Shown: positions 14,229-17,231 of the stretch, piece after piece
Numbering within the stretch: position 1 is the first letter of the stretch
How the letters are laid out: every line of letters starts with the position of its first letter
Assembly (NCBI GenBank): GCA_002399505.1
Contig: DHDT01000067.1
Coordinates: 30,462 to 47,692, forward strand
Reading direction: 5' to 3'
Origin: Caryophanales bacterium UBA4869
GTDB lineage: Bacteria; Bacillota_I; Bacilli_A; RFN20; CAG-288
Length of the DNA stretch: 17,231 nt
Notes under the pieces: generated by a model
Databases searched by the model: none
The model's input: the letters and a program-made list of their open reading frames with translations, nothing else
Told to the model about the DNA's origin: nothing
Made by a program: the position numbers and the translations under genes

Positions 14229-17200
14229 CTAAATTTTCATCTCCTTGGCCAGAGTCTTCAACAGAAGATTGATATCGATAGGTTTGGACAGATGACTGTT
14301 CATACCGGCATCTAGGCAGTTTTCCTTATCTTCTTCAAAAGCGTTTGCCGTTAGGGCAATGATGGGAATGGTCTTAGAGTCTTTTCGATTGAGAGCTCTT
14401 ATTCTTTTAGTTGCCTCAATTCCGTCCATATTGGGCATTCTGATATCCATTAAAATAGCATCGTAGTAACCAGGATTTGACTTAGTGAATAACTGCAAAC
14501 CTATCTTTCCGTCTGTTGCAGTTTCTGTGATGATTCCTTTCTTAGAGAGAATCCTCACAAAAATCTCAGAATTGATGACGTTATCTTCACAGATGAGGAC
14601 ACGTTTGTTTTTTAGAAGCGGAATCTTTGAGGAATAAGACTGTTCCTTATGAATAGTCTTGCAGTTTTCTGAGGCGATAGGGAAACTTAATTTGACAGTA
14701 ACAGTTGTACCGACATTGATTTCACTCTTTATATCAATTGAGCCCTTCATCAAGTCGATTAAACTCTTGGTTATAGAAAGACCTAAACCGGTTCCCACAC
14801 CGGTGTCTGAGAACTTGTTTATCTCCTGGGAGAATTTGTCAAAAGCCTGATGGAGGAATTCATGACTCATTACAATGCCTTGATCAGCTATCTTTAACTG
14901 GAAGTGGGCTAAACCGTCAGAAGCTCTTTTCTCAGTCACGGAAAAAGTGATATGGGTATCAGGATTTGAATACTTGATGGAATTAGAAATGAGATTGGAG
15001 ATGATTTTACGTAAGCGGAGACGGTCTAATTTCACAAAGCGATGAGATATGTCAGTGAAATCAGTACGAATTTCGATATCTTTGACATCTCCCAGAGGCT
15101 TCAATGAGGAAACTGACTCATTCAGGAAAGACAAAATATCGGTATTTTCAGGGTTTAAACAAATTTTATTGCTCTCGATTTTCGAGATGTCGAGAATGTC
15201 ATTGATCAATCCTAAAAGATAGTTTCCGGATGTCTTGATGTTATTGATTTCCTGTTTCATCGAGTCAAGGTCATTGTCGTCATCAAGAGCTAAGTCGGCA
15301 AAACCTAAAACAGCATTCAAAGGAGTTCTTAAATCGTGACTCATCTTTGAAAGAAATTCTGTTTTGGCCTGATTGGCTTTTTCGGCTACGGATAAGGCCT
15401 TCTGAAGCCTCTCCTTTTGAAGCAGCTGCTCTTTGAAGACATTAGTTATATCGCTGATTGTCATGAAAATAGTCAGCTGGTGAAGATCGACGTAGGAAAA
15501 CTCCAAGCGTCGATAGGATTCCTTTTTGTTTTTCATCAGATGAATGGTGTAGACGAAGGAGGGATTTTTTGTAAGTTCGTTTACGATATTGGAATAGTTT
15601 ATCTTCTCCAGGTATTCCTGATGTTCCTTTGGAGTCGCGGCTGTCTTAATGACTTCTTTGAGGAAGGGGTTGACCAAGACAGCTTTCTTTCTCAGAATAG
15701 AAGTACTGATCGAAGCTTTTTTGCTACCCTGTATCTTCTTGCTTTTGCAATTGATGAAACCGATGAAGTTATATTTTGAATAACTGATTTTAGAAACTGC
15801 TTTAGAGACGATGTAGCTATTGGTGATATTGTAAGTGTAATAATATCCTTCGATGTCTTTGGTTATCTCATTGCGGAAAACAATGACAGATGTCTTCATG
15901 GCCAGTGTTTTGTTTTTGATTTTCTTGATATAGGATACGGAAAAATCCTTTTTGCCCTTATGGAAATTGGCAAGGATAAAATCAGTGTCCAATATCTTAT
16001 ATAGGTCTTCTTTGTCTTTTGATGAGAATACACCCCTCATCCATTCCTTCTTCAGCGGAGAATTCAAAGAAGGAAGCTTTCCTTCCGCTATATCTGTACC
16101 AAGAACTATAAATTGAATAAGAGCATCTTTAGTGAAATTGCTGTGAGCTTTGGCGATGACCTGATCAGAAGCCAGACTTTTATGGACTATTACTTTTTCA
16201 AACTGAGTGGTGGCCTTTCTCTCTTCGGTGACGTTGATAGTCCAGCCAATGGCTTTAGTCGGCTTTTCTTTGTCTTTGGTTGGGATTGTGACCAGATGGA
16301 GACGAAAATATTGGTTGTCTCTTTTTTCATCAGGAATCCAATATTCGCATTCAGCTTTTTTAGCCCCTTTGTTGATTCTCGAGAATACCTCAGAAATTCT
16401 TTGGATTGAGGCTTTTGGCAGTTCTTTGTAATTAATCAGAGATTCTGGAAGCTTGAAAAAAACTGTTGCTTTCGGTTTGCTGTTATTGAAAGTTCCTTCA
16501 AAAACCAGAGAGCGATTGACGATATCGTATTCCCAGGTCTGGAAGTTTGAATTACTGAGGACGATAGAGGATTTAAGATCTTTTTCAATCATTGAAATCT
16601 TCTGATCGATATTTCTCAGGGAACAGAAGGCGTAGATAGGTTCTTTTTTGAAATAGACATTGTTGTATTTGAATTCAAAATAGGTTTTCTGACCGTTTCT
16701 TCTTAAGAAAGTCAGCTGCTTGCATCCATTGCGATGCTTTCTCATCTTGTTGATTTCAGCCTGGATATCTGCTGTTATCGTAAAATCAATATCAGAGTCT
16801 TTGATCTTATCCAATAAATCAGAACTGGGGTTGGTCGCTAATTTATTGATACCGTCTTTTAAATAATCGATTCGAAAATAAGCCATGTCAGCCTGTTTGA
16901 TAGCGGCTTCCATGTTTTGTTTCTGCTCCGATAATATCTTGTTGATGTCTTCCAGATTTTCCTTCTGGTTTTCTAAATCGCTGATGTCATTTAAAATATC
17001 AGCCCTGGCTTCTTTTCCATTCCATATAATTGGCTTAGAAAAGACTCGATAGGTTTTGCCTTTGTTTTTTACGATGAAATTCTTCGCTTTTCTTTCATAG
17101 GTTGATAGTGGGCAGTCTTTGCAGGGAGAATCGTTTCCCATCATGGCCTTATAACAGACTTTGCCGTTGATATCTTCTTCCTTCAGACCTAGATATTCTC

Positions 17201-17231
17201 TTAAGGATCGATTGGTAAAGAAGATTTCTCC
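14229..17231 (-). CDS. Multi-PAS hybrid histidine kinase with C-terminal receiver, 5' end off window
   Basis: The frame is open to the right edge, adding 29 residues before the first in-window ATG (17144); residues are numbered from that Met. The added part plus residues 1-52 form a PAS domain containing C-x10-C-x2-C (CPL at 11-13). A coiled coil (about 54-90) and further PAS-like sensor modules (roughly 90-190, 195-310, 325-450 and 455-570) follow; the repeated ends such as WTINVTEE and MTISDITN are PAS-like. The transmitter has the H-box MSHDLRTPLNAVLGF (H603), the N-box with N717 and N721, a G1 box DQGIV (754-758), an F-box FDKFSQE and G2 GTGLGLSI (784-791). The receiver has E853/D854, phosphoacceptor D900 (LMDIRMPNMDG), T932 and K954. 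No membrane segment is seen, so the part shown is a cytoplasmic sensor. No separate response regulator or output domain is present, so the downstream target is unknown. Confidence 0.93.
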   Translation of the reverse strand, partial: GEIFFTNRSLREYLGLKEEDINGKVCYKAMMGNDSPCKDCPLSTYERKAKNFIVKNKGKTYRVFSKPIIWNGKEARADILNDISDLENQKENLEDINKILSEQKQNMEAAIKQADMAYFRIDYLKDGINKLATNPSSDLLDKIKDSDIDFTITADIQAEINKMRKHRNGCKQLTFLRRNGQKTYFEFKYNNVYFKKEPIYAFCSLRNIDQKISMIEKDLKSSIVLSNSNFQTWEYDIVNRSLVFEGTFNNSKPKATVFFKLPESLINYKELPKASIQRISEVFSRINKGAKKAECEYWIPDEKRDNQYFRLHLVTIPTKDKEKPTKAIGWTINVTEERKATTQFEKVIVHKSLASDQVIAKAHSNFTKDALIQFIVLGTDIAEGKLPSLNSPLKKEWMRGVFSSKDKEDLYKILDTDFILANFHKGKKDFSVSYIKKIKNKTLAMKTSVIVFRNEITKDIEGYYYTYNITNSYIVSKAVSKISYSKYNFIGFINCKSKKIQGSKKASISTSILRKKAVLVNPFLKEVIKTAATPKEHQEYLEKINYSNIVNELTKNPSFVYTIHLMKNKKESYRRLEFSYVDLHQLTIFMTISDITNVFKEQLLQKERLQKALSVAEKANQAKTEFLSKMSHDLRTPLNAVLGFADLALDDDNDLDSMKQEINNIKTSGNYLLGLINDILDISKIESNKICLNPENTDILSFLNESVSSLKPLGDVKDIEIRTDFTDISHRFVKLDRLRLRKIISNLISNSIKYSNPDTHITFSVTEKRASDGLAHFQLKIADQGIVMSHEFLHQAFDKFSQEINKFSDTGVGTGLGLSITKSLIDLMKGSIDIKSEINVGTTVTVKLSFPIASENCKTIHKEQSYSSKIPLLKNKRVLICEDNVINSEIFVRILSKKGIITETATDGKIGLQLFTKSNPGYYDAILMDIRMPNMDGIEATKRIRALNRKDSKTIPIIALTANAFEEDKENCLDAGMNSHLSKPIDINLLLKTLAKEMKI

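Noticed and set aside
15417..15779. 120-codon plus-strand frame inside the kinase gene
   Set aside because: It is antisense to the sensor region of an intact kinase frame and its residues show no domain pattern.
1..17231. Mycoplasma-type reading of UGA as tryptophan
   Set aside because: Trp is encoded by UGG throughout, and UGA stops sit exactly at gene overlaps (sufD-sufS, sufU-sufB).
1..17231. parS site (TGTTTCACGTGAAACA-like palindrome) near parAB
   Set aside because: No CACGTG-centred palindrome was found by eye; degenerate sites cannot be excluded without a matrix search.
1..17231. tRNA, rRNA, CRISPR arrays, insertion sequences or attachment sites
   Set aside because: No cloverleaf-like segment in the short intergenic gaps, no spaced direct repeats, and no transposase or integrase frame was seen.

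Overview
The window reads as chromosomal DNA of a low-to-moderate G+C member of the Bacillota. It has a Gram-positive-type SUF operon (sufC-D-S-U-B with SufU), lipoprotein signal peptides, a Soj/Spo0J-like partition pair, AGGAGG-type ribosome sites, and UGG for Trp with UGA as a stop. An Erysipelotrichia- or RF39-like gut lineage fits the style of the proteins. That placement is inference; no rRNA or other marker here settles it.

Layout. Bases 1-1489 (minus strand) hold parA and the start of a divergent parB that runs off the left edge. A 139-bp divergent promoter region follows. Bases 1629-5262 (plus) encode two overlapping secreted lipoproteins. The first has recognisable parvulin (PrsA-type foldase) pieces split by a large insertion; the second looks like a degenerate relative. 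After a UUCG-capped hairpin comes hit, a HIT-family nucleotide hydrolase (5315-5734), with its own terminator. Bases 5842-10395 (plus) are a complete sufCDSUB operon with overlapping genes and an unusually short SufD. mnmG (10399-12294) follows after 3 bp and ends at a hairpin shared with the convergent gene.

The right part (12325-17231) is entirely on the minus strand. It holds a large multi-PAS hybrid histidine kinase whose start lies off the right edge and, 92 bp downstream of it, a 603-residue protein with two N-terminal OST-HTH/LOTUS repeats and a C-terminal DUF3825-like region.

How the genes relate. SufS and SufU mobilise sulfur from cysteine, SufBCD assembles Fe-S clusters, and MnmG modifies the same wobble uridine (U34) that is often also thiolated with desulfurase-derived sulfur, so the suf-mnmG arrangement may be functional. 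prsA-like genes also lie near hit in Bacillus and relatives, which supports the foldase reading. parAB, usually next to mnmG in Bacillota, is here about 9 kb away on the other strand, which suggests a broken ancestral origin-proximal cluster. The least understood unit is the LOTUS-DUF3825 gene with its hybrid kinase neighbour. No mobile elements, tRNA or rRNA genes or CRISPR arrays were seen, and no gene-free stretch exceeds 300 bp.
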